Below, piece after piece: positions 57,274 to 64,000 of a DNA stretch of 64,000 nucleotides. Each line of letters starts with the position of its first letter. The first letter of the stretch is position 1. The notes beneath the pieces are model-generated. The model worked only from the letters and a program-made list of their open reading frames with translations. It was not told the origin of the DNA and searched no databases. Origin of the DNA: Hydrogenophilales bacterium 16-64-40 (GTDB lineage Bacteria; Pseudomonadota; Gammaproteobacteria; Burkholderiales; Thiobacillaceae); the NCBI GenBank assembly GCA_002256995.1, contig NCGX01000005.1:21775-85774 (forward strand), read 5' to 3'. The translations under genes were made by a program, and so were the position numbers.

Positions 57274-59204
57274 GCTGCGCTCCACACCGCGTGCAGCAGC
57301 AAATTGAGCAGCCCCCCGACCAGAAATGCGAAGGGAATGATGAACGCGAGCATGGCTGCAGCGATCTTCAGCCCCTGTTCCTTCACGATCACCATCATGC
57401 TTGCGATGCACGGAACGAACAGGGTGATCGTGACCATGCCGACCACGGCCTGAATCGGGGTCAACTGGCTGCTCAAGGCGAACAGGCCGGTGGCGCCGAA
57501 GTCACGCCGCAGAAAGCCCATCACGAAGGCGGCGCTGGCCTCCTTGGGCAGCCCCAGCCAGCCCGATACCAGCGGCTCGCCGGCCGAGATGATCGCGGGC
57601 AGCGCGCCGAAGCGGTCGAGGATGAACATGATCAGCGTGCCGAGCAGGAACAGCGGGATGACTTCGACCAAATACCACTTCAGGCGCCCGACGGTTTTTT
57701 TGGCGACGTTGCCGGCAAGCGGCAGCCGGATCGGCGGCATTTCGGTGACCAGCGGGATGCGCCGTCCGGGGATCAGCTTGGCGGCCAGAAAACCCGCGAG
57801 CATCAAGACCGCGACCATCGCCGCCACCCAGATCAGCAGGGCGGAGAAAGAAACAGCGCCGAGCAGGCCGAGCACGACGCCCAATTGCGCCGAGCACGGA
57901 ATCGCCAGCGCCATCAGAAAGATCGTGATCAGGCGCTCGCGCGGGCTGTGCAGGATGCGGGTGGTCAGCGTGGCCATGGTCACGCAGCCAAGCCCCAGCA
58001 CCATTGGCAGCACGGCGCGGCCGTTGAGGCCGATCAGTTTGAACAGGCGGTTGGCCAGCACCGACAGCCGCGCGAAGTACCCCGAATCCTCGAGCAGGCC
58101 GAAGGCGATGAAGAAAGTGGTGACGATCGGCAGGATCAACGCCAGCGCGTAGGTCATGCCCATCGTCCACAGACCGTATTGCCCGACCAGCAGGTCTGCC
58201 AGCCAGCCGATCTGAATGTACTGCTGGACGAATCCGGTGATGGCCGGGTTGAGATGCTTGCCGAACAGATTTTCCTCCAGCAGTCCCACCAAGGTTCCGG
58301 CGCCGAACACGCCGACGAATTCGTAGACCACGAACAGCACAGCGAGCAGGATCGGCCACGCCCACACGCGGTGGATGACCAGTTGGCCGATCCTGTGCGC
58401 GAGCAAGGGACTGGGTTGCGCGCCGCGCGCGGTGACCCGGGCGGCCAGCGTGCCTGCGGCTTCGCCGCGTTCGTGCGCCAGCGCGGCAGGCGTCACGCCG
58501 CCGGCGTGCGCGGCTTCCCGCAGGGCGGTGAGCGCGGCATAGGCCTCGCCCGCCGTCTCCTGCAACCAGGCTTCGACTTCCTTGTCCTGCCCCAGATAGA
58601 GAATCGCGAGCCCGCGGGCGGCGAGCCGGGGGTGCGGGGCGACGGCGGCGATGCGCGCAGCCAGGTCGGTAATCGCCGCTTCCGCCGCGGCATCGTAGTG
58701 CAGCAGCGGCAGCAGCGAGCGGGCCAGAGGCAGATGGCGCGTGAGCTGTGCAATGCCTTCGCCGCCAGTGGCAACGGTGGGAACCACCGGTGCGCCGAGT
58801 GCGGCGGATAGCGCCGACGCGTCGACCGTCATCCCGCGCGCGCCGGCTTCGTCATGCATGTTGAGCGCCACCACGGTCGGCAAGCCGAGGTCCGCCAGCA
58901 ACGCGGTGAGCGTCAGCGAACGGCGCAGGTTCTTGGCGTCGCCCACCTGGATCACGGCGCGCAGCGGTTCGTGCAGGAGCGCGCGCATCGTGGCGCGCTC
59001 GTCGTCGCTGCGTGCGGGCAGCGTCAATACACCGGGGGTATCGATGAGGTCCACCCCCGCATCGAAACGCGCCGGCGCTCGCGCGACCTCGACCGTGGTC
59101 CCGGGGTAGTTGGAGACGTTGACGTATGCGCCGGTCAGCCGGTGAAACAACACGGATTTGCCGACGTTGGGGTTGCCGACGAGGGCGATGGCAGTAAGGG
59201 TCAT
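57270..59204 (-). CDS. feoB: Ferrous iron transport protein B
   Basis: This 644-residue GTPase-coupled Fe(II) transporter has G1 GNPNVGKS (residues 10-17), G3 DTPGV, G4-like NMHD and a guanine-dissociation-inhibitor helical region. The membrane domain follows with Gate motifs (PMVLGLGCVTMATLTTR, PCSAQLG, PCIASMMVI). It is shorter than E. coli FeoB but has all core elements. It lies behind exbD in the same direction. Confidence 0.95.
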   Translation of the reverse strand: MTLTAIALVGNPNVGKSVLFHRLTGAYVNVSNYPGTTVEVARAPARFDAGVDLIDTPGVLTLPARSDDERATMRALLHEPLRAVIQVGDAKNLRRSLTLTALLADLGLPTVVALNMHDEAGARGMTVDASALSAALGAPVVPTVATGGEGIAQLTRHLPLARSLLPLLHYDAAAEAAITDLAARIAAVAPHPRLAARGLAILYLGQDKEVEAWLQETAGEAYAALTALREAAHAGGVTPAALAHERGEAAGTLAARVTARGAQPSPLLAHRIGQLVIHRVWAWPILLAVLFVVYEFVGVFGAGTLVGLLEENLFGKHLNPAITGFVQQYIQIGWLADLLVGQYGLWTMGMTYALALILPIVTTFFIAFGLLEDSGYFARLSVLANRLFKLIGLNGRAVLPMVLGLGCVTMATLTTRILHSPRERLITIFLMALAIPCSAQLGVVLGLLGAVSFSALLIWVAAMVAVLMLAGFLAAKLIPGRRIPLVTEMPPIRLPLAGNVAKKTVGRLKWYLVEVIPLFLLGTLIMFILDRFGALPAIISAGEPLVSGWLGLPKEASAAFVMGFLRRDFGATGLFALSSQLTPIQAVVGMVTITLFVPCIASMMVIVKEQGLKIAAAMLAFIIPFAFLVGGLLNLLLHAVWSAA

Positions 59205-59225
59205 GGATAGCCTGAATCTGACGGG

Positions 59226-59651
59226 TTAACGGACGGAGGCGCCCGGATCGGTGACGAAGCCGAGCTTGCCAAGACCTGCCTGTGCGGCATCGGCCATGAT
59301 CTTCACGACGTTCTTGTAGGCGAGTTCGCCGTCCGCCCGGATGTGAATTTCCGGTTGCGGCGTCTGCTGCGCGGCCGCTTCCATGCGCGCCTGCCAGGCG
59401 GCGGCGTCAACCGGTTCGGCATTCCAGTACACCGAGCCGTCGGTCTTGATCGAGAGCTGGATGGTTTCGGGCTTGACGTCGTTCGGCTGGCTCGCCGCGA
59501 CCGGCAGGTCGACCTTGACTGCGTGCGTCATCAAGGGTGCGGTGATGATGAAAATGACCAGCAGCACCAGCATCACGTCGATCAGCGGGATCATGTTGAT
59601 CTCCGCGTTGTCGCTGTCGCCGCTATCGTTCGTGAGTCCGCCAAAAGCCAT
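59226..59651 (-). CDS. exbD: Biopolymer transport protein ExbD
   Basis: This protein of about 141 residues has one transmembrane helix (IPLIDVMLVLLVIFIITAP) with the proton-conducting Asp, and a periplasmic TolR-like domain. It is part of the proton-driven motor for TonB. ATG 59651 has GGAG at good spacing and overlaps the exbB stop by one base; a GTG lies one codon upstream. Confidence 0.93.
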   Translation of the reverse strand: MAFGGLTNDSGDSDNAEINMIPLIDVMLVLLVIFIITAPLMTHAVKVDLPVAASQPNDVKPETIQLSIKTDGSVYWNAEPVDAAAWQARMEAAAQQTPQPEIHIRADGELAYKNVVKIMADAAQAGLGKLGFVTDPGASVR

Positions 59652-60406
59652 CACGCACTCCTTGCCGCCGGCGCGGTATAGACCCGCGCCACGTCCTTGT
59701 CGACAACCGTGTTGTTGCGTATCCCCGTCAACATGAAGGCGAACAGGTCATGCGCGAATCCGTCGACCTCGGTCAGCACGGTGCGCTTCGCGCGGTTGAA
59801 GAAGTTGTATGCGAGCACCGCCGGAATCGCCACGGCGAGGCCCAGCGCGGTCATGATCAGCGCCTCGCCAACCGGTCCCGCGACTTGGTCGAGGCTGCCC
59901 GAACCGCTCATTCCGATGTTGACCAGCGCGTGGTAGATGCCCCAAACCGTGCCGAACAGGCCGACGAACGGCGCGCTCGATGCGATCGAGGCCAGCATGG
60001 TGTGGCCATATTCGAGCCGTGCCGTGTCCTGGGTGATCGCCCGGCGCAGTGCACGGGTAAGGAATTCGTCTTCTGACCCGGACTCGATCAGACGCTGCCC
60101 GGTCTTGTTGCGGTACTGCTCTGCGGCCTTGAGCCCGTGGTGGGTCAGATGCGAAAACGGATCGTTGACGCCGTGGTTCTGCAGATATTCGCCCACCGAT
60201 GCGAGACCGGGGGCGTCCCAGAAGCGTGCCAGAAACGCCTGCGAATGCTTCTTCATGCGCCAGTTTGTAATGCTCTTGCTGGCGATCAGATACCACGTGA
60301 TGACCGACATTGCGACCAGCACGACGAGCAGAAAATGCGCCAGGCCGTCGGCCTGCGCGATGAAGTGTGCAAAGCCCAGTTGGCTCTGAGTGGCGGTGGG
60401 TTCCAT
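59651..60406 (-). CDS. exbB: Biopolymer transport protein ExbB
   Basis: This protein of about 251 residues has the three-helix MotA/TolQ/ExbB layout. Motifs include RLEYGHTMLASIASSAPFVG and FGTVWGIYHAL, and EALIMTALGLAVAIPAVLAYN. The start is ATG 60406 (MEPTATQ) with AGGAG; the frame extends 30 codons further upstream. It forms the stator with ExbD. Confidence 0.93.
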   Translation of the reverse strand: MEPTATQSQLGFAHFIAQADGLAHFLLVVLVAMSVITWYLIASKSITNWRMKKHSQAFLARFWDAPGLASVGEYLQNHGVNDPFSHLTHHGLKAAEQYRNKTGQRLIESGSEDEFLTRALRRAITQDTARLEYGHTMLASIASSAPFVGLFGTVWGIYHALVNIGMSGSGSLDQVAGPVGEALIMTALGLAVAIPAVLAYNFFNRAKRTVLTEVDGFAHDLFAFMLTGIRNNTVVDKDVARVYTAPAARSA

Positions 60407-60411
60407 GCGTG

Positions 60412-61137
60412 TTAACTCCTGAGGGTGAACTGAATCGGTACGACGACCCATGCGGCCACCGCCCTGCCGCCCTGGCGGGCGGGCTCGAATTTCCACTGTG
60501 ACCGCACGGTTGCCATGGCGGAACGGTCGAGACGCGGGTGCCCGCTGCTCTCCAACAGTTCGAGCTGCGCGACGCTGCCGTCCGGAGTGACCAGAATGTT
60601 GAGCCGGACCGTGCCTTCCTCGCCCAAGCGTTTCGACAGGGCCGGATACGGCGGCTTGGGATTGGCCAGGTAATCGGCGGGATGCGCCGGCGTAGCGGGC
60701 TGGGCGGGCGATGGCGCCGCCTGGGCGACCTCGATCGCCGGCGCGGGTGGTGGTGATACTTCCGCGACCGGGGCGGGCGTGGGCTCAGACGCTTTGATCA
60801 CCGGTCGGGGAAGCGGCGCGGGCGCGGGCGTGGCGGCCCGTACGGGCGGCGGCTTGACCACGGGTTTGACCACCGGCTGGGTCGGCTGGGGTTCGGGTCG
60901 CGGCGCTTCGATCTTGGGCTGGACCAGGCTCACCATCAGGGGGCGCGGTGGTGTGAGCGGTTCGGGCGCCTTGGGCATGAACACCAGCAGGCCGAGCAGA
61001 CCGGCGTGCGCGAGCGTCACCCCAACGAGCGCGGCGGGAGAAATGTGCGTCTGCCGGAACGCGGGCGATGCCGGATGCGACCGCTCAACCCTGGGATTGG
61101 GTTGTTGGGTGAGTGCGGCGGCAAGCGAAGGGTTCAT
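60412..61137 (-). CDS. tonB: Energy-transducing protein TonB
   Basis: This 241-residue protein has one N-terminal transmembrane helix (residues about 36-54), a long Pro/Ala-rich periplasmic spacer (EAPRPEPQPTQPVVKPVVKP and similar) and the C-terminal TonB fold (PPYPALSKRLGEEGTVRLNI, LLESSGHPRLD). It transfers the proton-motive energy of ExbBD to outer-membrane receptors. It is the first gene of tonB-exbB-exbD-feoB-feoA. Confidence 0.93.
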   Translation of the reverse strand: MNPSLAAALTQQPNPRVERSHPASPAFRQTHISPAALVGVTLAHAGLLGLLVFMPKAPEPLTPPRPLMVSLVQPKIEAPRPEPQPTQPVVKPVVKPPPVRAATPAPAPLPRPVIKASEPTPAPVAEVSPPPAPAIEVAQAAPSPAQPATPAHPADYLANPKPPYPALSKRLGEEGTVRLNILVTPDGSVAQLELLESSGHPRLDRSAMATVRSQWKFEPARQGGRAVAAWVVVPIQFTLRS

Positions 61138-61254
61138 CCCGGCGGTATCCAGTTAAAAAATATCGAACAGTGCGGGCTCGGGACGCATCTCGGCGCCCCT
61201 GGCTGGCAGGGCGTTTCAGCCCCTCCGGTATCAAGCTCGCGAGGAGGGATTAAA

Positions 61255-61282
61255 ACAATGAGAATAATAATGGTTCTTATTA
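61255..61282 (-). promoter_or_regulatory. Fur-like box ahead of the tonB operon
   Basis: On the minus strand AATAAGAACCATTATTATTC, with flanking ATGCT and TCATT, makes an AT-rich Fur-type operator about 120 bases before tonB. A near copy lies at 62923-62947. Confidence 0.65.
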
Positions 61283-61371
61283 GCATAGTCAAATGGACTG
61301 GAGCTGCGTCGGGGCGCGGTGCGGAAATAGGGGGCGAGCCGGCAGGAAGCGGCTGCGCGCCGGGCTCGGGA

Positions 61372-62451
61372 CTAGCGCTTCCGCTCCCTGCGGTTTTTCC
61401 ACATGACGAAACCGGTGACCAGCAGCAGGGTCGGCGCGAGGCCGACGATCACCTGCAGGACACGTGTGGGCGTTCCCGCGACTGCGCCGATATGCAGCGG
61501 ATAAAACGTGTTGAAAACGCGGGTGCCGAGCGGGGCGGCCAACGCATGTTCCAGCTGCAGTACACGGCCCGAATGTTGATCGAGATAAACGAAATTTCTC
61601 CCGTTCGGATGCAGTTCCTGTGCAAGTTTCTTGCGCACCACGACAGGCGCCTGCGGTGTTTGCGGGAGGCTGATCCAGGTCGTCGGGGCCGGCAGCGCGC
61701 GGTCGGCCTGACGCAGCAGCGTATCGAGCGAACGCGTGGGGGTCCCCGGGCGGGCGGATTCGACCCGCGGCGGCGTAGCCCGCGGCGCACTCGCTGTCAC
61801 TGCGTCGACGAGATCGATCGCGGTTTCGTTGAATACGAATGCGGCGCCCGTAGCAGCCGTGATCAATAGAAACAGCGCCGCGTAGATGCCAGATACGCGA
61901 TGCAGATCGAAGTTGAGCCTTTTCCAGCGCGCGGGCCACTGGATTTTGAAGCCCTGCGAAATCTTTCCATTTCGCGGCCACCAGACAACGAGCCCCGTCA
62001 CGCACAGGCCTATCAGCAGCAAACCGCCGATGCCGAGCGCCGTTTCGCCCGCCTCGCCGGCCAGCAGTTCGGTGTGGAGCAGCGAGATCCACCCGAGCAT
62101 GGACTGATCCTGACGATGTGCGCCGAGGATGCTGCCGTTGTGCGGATCGACGTAGACGAACAGGCCATGCGCGCTGTTCAGCTTGACGAGATAGGTCTGC
62201 TGCGGCGTGCGCGGCATGCGGATCGCAAACGGCCGGTCGGCGGGGTACGCGCGCCGCACCGTCTGCAGCACCGCGTCCACTGTGACACGCTCGCCTTGTT
62301 GCGCGGTGGCGAGCAGTTCCGGTTGTGCGAGGGCATCGAGCTCTTCCCGGAACACCAGCACGCTGCCGGTAAGACCGCTCACCATCATGAGCAGCCCGAC
62401 GAGCAGGCCGGTATAGAGATGGAGCTTGAATACGACGTGGCGCGCCGTCAC
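61372..62451 (-). CDS. PepSY-domain membrane protein
   Basis: This 359-residue protein has four transmembrane helices (KLHLYTGLLVGLLMMVSGLTG, IGGLLLIGLCVTGLVVWWP, GIYAALFLLITAATGAAFVF and VGLAPTLLLVTGFVMW) and PepSY-type periplasmic loops. In this family conserved His (KLHLYTG, LHTELL, DLHRVSG) and WW sites suggest a ferric-siderophore reductase role. It lies downstream of a broken siderophore receptor, its usual partner. Confidence 0.85.
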   Translation of the reverse strand: MTARHVVFKLHLYTGLLVGLLMMVSGLTGSVLVFREELDALAQPELLATAQQGERVTVDAVLQTVRRAYPADRPFAIRMPRTPQQTYLVKLNSAHGLFVYVDPHNGSILGAHRQDQSMLGWISLLHTELLAGEAGETALGIGGLLLIGLCVTGLVVWWPRNGKISQGFKIQWPARWKRLNFDLHRVSGIYAALFLLITAATGAAFVFNETAIDLVDAVTASAPRATPPRVESARPGTPTRSLDTLLRQADRALPAPTTWISLPQTPQAPVVVRKKLAQELHPNGRNFVYLDQHSGRVLQLEHALAAPLGTRVFNTFYPLHIGAVAGTPTRVLQVIVGLAPTLLLVTGFVMWKNRRERKR

Positions 62452-62566
62452 CGCGAAAGCCGTCCGAAGTCGCGGGTCAACGACGGCAAGGCTTGGCGCG
62501 CTGTCATCGATGCCGGTTCCCCTGTTGTTCGACGTACGACAGTCCGCGCGCCGTGCACCGTGGCGC

Positions 62567-62778
62567 TCAGAGGTCGACCTTCGTCGTCAACTTCAGCGTG
62601 CGCGGCGCGCCGACCCCCTGCAGGCCGTTGCCGGCCGTGCTCCAGTAGTTTTCGTTCGTCACGTTGTCGACCACTGCCTGGAAAGTCGTACGTTTGCCGT
62701 TGACTTTCGTGGTGTGGCGGGCGTAGCCGCAAACGCGAGCGAAAGTGCGCCTGCCAGCACGGAGAGACGGAATGTCAT
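62567..62778 (-). pseudogene. Gutted TonB-dependent siderophore receptor (signal peptide joined to barrel end)
   Basis: From ATG 62778 the frame reads MTFRLSVLAGALSLAFA, a clean signal peptide. From about 62730 another frame continues with GYARHTTKVNGKRTTFQ, VVDNVTNENYWSTA and GVGAPRTLKLTTKVDL with a stop at 62567-62569. That is the last strands of a siderophore-receptor barrel. The plug and most of the barrel (about 600 residues in the family) are missing and the join is out of frame, so no receptor can be made. Confidence 0.85.
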
Positions 62779-62922
62779 GGATCTAGCCTTTTTTGTCGTT
62801 GGATGAATGAAAGTCGCCGCAAAGCAAAGTGCTGGCTGGGATCCATCCCCGCGGAGGGAGCGGTCAGTGGCTGGCAGGGCGCCTCGATGCTCGAGCGGTC
62901 ATGAGCAGGGAATCGAGGAGAT

Positions 62923-62947
62923 GCGAATAATATGGTTCCTATTATCG
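62923..62947 (-). promoter_or_regulatory. Fur-like box upstream of the broken receptor
   Basis: On the minus strand GATAATAGGAACCATATTAT and TCGCAT strongly resemble the 61255-61282 element. It lies about 145 bases before the remnant's ATG and would have controlled the receptor-PepSY unit. Confidence 0.65.
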
Positions 62948-63045
62948 ATGTCAAAGCGCGGGGCTGCGCTTTGAACCGGGTGGCCGTTCGGCCGAATCGG
63001 TGGGCACGAGAGCCCATAGGATGAGCGCTCGCATGTTGGCTTCTC

Positions 63046-64000
63046 TTACATGTCCATTTGCAGCGTAAGCAAAGCAGCCCGGCCCGGCGCCGGCATCAGG
63101 CCCTGGCTGAAGTCGACGCCACGGAAGTAGTAATCCCGGTCGAACAGGTTGTTGATCGCCAGTCCCGCCTTCATTTTCGTGCTGTTCCAGCTGAAGTCAT
63201 GGGTGACTTGCGCGTTCCATACCGAATAGGATGGGATTTTCCCCACCGAGCCGGATGCATTTTCGGCAACCGTGTTGGCGCCGTTGGAGAATGCCGCGCT
63301 CTGGTAGAGGCCGTTCACATTCCAATTCCAGGCGCCGCTGCGGTAGTTGGTTTGGAGATTGACCTGATGATGCGGCGCCAGGGGCAGTTCGTTGCCCTCA
63401 AACTGGCCGGAAAGCTGTTCGGTGTCGACATAGGTGTAAGCGGTCTTGAATTCGAGTCCACGGACCCCCGCGGGCCGCCAGCCGAGTTCGGCTTCAATAC
63501 CCTGGTGGCGGGCTTCGCCGAGGTTGCGGAAAGCACCCTCGGCGCTCACGTATTCGAGCTTGTTGTCGAAGTCGAAGCGGAAGGCGGTGAGCGCGGTATC
63601 GACGTTCCGGGTCGGGCTCAGGCGCACGCCTGCCTCGTAGTTCTTCGCGCGCTCGGCAGCCAGATTCTCGCCACCATAGGTGACTTGCGTGAACTGCACG
63701 GGACGCAGGGATTTGTGGAAATTGGCGAACAGGAACAGGGCGTCGTTTGCCTGGTAGCCGATGTCCACGCCGGGCAGCCAGTCACGGGTCGTGTTGGTTC
63801 CTTCCTGCCCGTTCTTGTTGTCGCGACGGTAGGAGTCGATCTGTTCATAACGGACGCCCGGGGTGACCTTGAGCTTGTCGTTGAGCAGCGAAAAGGTATC
63901 GCTCACATAGGCGGCGACGGCATCGTTTTCGAAGCGCCAGTCGCGCGCGACGCTGAAGGCGTTGGTCGCGACGTCGCGCCGGTTGACCAGATAGTCGACT
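63046..64000 (-). CDS. TonB-dependent siderophore receptor, C-terminal part (runs off right edge)
   Basis: The frame is open to the window edge, so only about 317 C-terminal codons are present. The barrel strands include LLNDKLKVTPGVRYEQID, PGVDIGYQANDALFLFANFH, YEAGVRLSPTRNVDTALTAF and AGLAINNLFDRDYYFRGVD, ending in LLTLQMDM. The style matches ferri-siderophore receptors of the FhuE/FecA group. The stop is followed by the Fur-like box and remnant of another receptor, so two receptor genes once lay in tandem. Confidence 0.87.
   Translation of the reverse strand, partial: VDYLVNRRDVATNAFSVARDWRFENDAVAAYVSDTFSLLNDKLKVTPGVRYEQIDSYRRDNKNGQEGTNTTRDWLPGVDIGYQANDALFLFANFHKSLRPVQFTQVTYGGENLAAERAKNYEAGVRLSPTRNVDTALTAFRFDFDNKLEYVSAEGAFRNLGEARHQGIEAELGWRPAGVRGLEFKTAYTYVDTEQLSGQFEGNELPLAPHHQVNLQTNYRSGAWNWNVNGLYQSAAFSNGANTVAENASGSVGKIPSYSVWNAQVTHDFSWNSTKMKAGLAINNLFDRDYYFRGVDFSQGLMPAPGRAALLTLQMDM

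Noticed and set aside
59654-59654. GTG start for exbD one codon upstream of ATG 59651
   Set aside because: The Shine-Dalgarno spacing suits ATG 59651 better.
62448-62732. Minus-strand frame of 94 codons over the receptor remnant
   Set aside because: It is out of frame with both the signal peptide and the barrel end and has no coding character.

Overview
The window looks like a chromosomal segment of a GC-rich betaproteobacterium. The evidence is the gene content and order (rimP-nusA-infB-rbfA-truB-rpsO-pnp, uvrC-pgsA-tRNA, DksA, YbbAP/TesA), the GC-rich codon choice and a CbbY-type phosphatase that hints at Calvin-cycle autotrophy. A Thiobacillus-like or related chemolithotrophic lineage would fit, but that is inference; nothing here fixes the genus.

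Region 1 (1-24 kb) is a cell-surface polysaccharide locus. It opens with the tail of a probable Wzt-type O-antigen ABC transporter ATPase. Next come a very large sulfotransferase/coiled-coil/double-GT2 fusion and a tightly overlapped five-gene cassette for a CDP-linked, probably C-methyl-branched 6-deoxyhexose (cytidylyltransferase, CDP-glucose 4,6-dehydratase, epimerase, C-methyltransferase, reductase). Two more GT2 enzymes and an SDR follow. A small island (11.2-13.8 kb) interrupts the locus: dispersed palindromic repeats, a Phd/ParE toxin-antitoxin pair, a second antitoxin whose PIN toxin is gutted in frame, and a GSU2403-type nucleotidyltransferase. The locus resumes with a WecA/WbpL-type initiating transferase, a WbpM/CapD-type dehydratase, an O-antigen ligase-like protein, GT4 and GT2 enzymes, a GT10 fucosyltransferase-like enzyme and a pyruvyltransferase-like protein.

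Region 2 (24-41 kb) is mixed housekeeping. It holds a Lon-like protease with an altered P-loop, YbaK, a retropepsin-like membrane protease, a cold-shock protein, YaeQ, a Cys-rich lipoprotein, a methyltransferase, TrhO and a NalP/SphB1-like lipoprotein autotransporter protease. The YbbP-YbbA transporter is divergent from TesA-YchJ. A Pro-Arg-His tRNA operon, folD, a CbbY-like phosphatase, dksA and a conserved hypothetical gene complete it.

Region 3 (41-53 kb, minus strand) is the transcription/translation block. uvrC-pgsA-tRNA(Gly, Cys, Leu) is followed by rimP-nusA-infB-rbfA-truB-rpsO-pnp. The rimP leader contains a promoter, a terminator-like hairpin and mutually exclusive pairings.

Region 4 (53-64 kb, minus strand) is iron handling: bacterioferritin, Bfd with a Fur-like box, a FecA-like TonB receptor, a combined tonB-exbB-exbD-feoB-feoA operon behind a second Fur-like box, a PepSY membrane protein, the gutted remnant of a siderophore receptor, and a second receptor that runs off the right edge behind a near-copy of the tonB Fur-like box.
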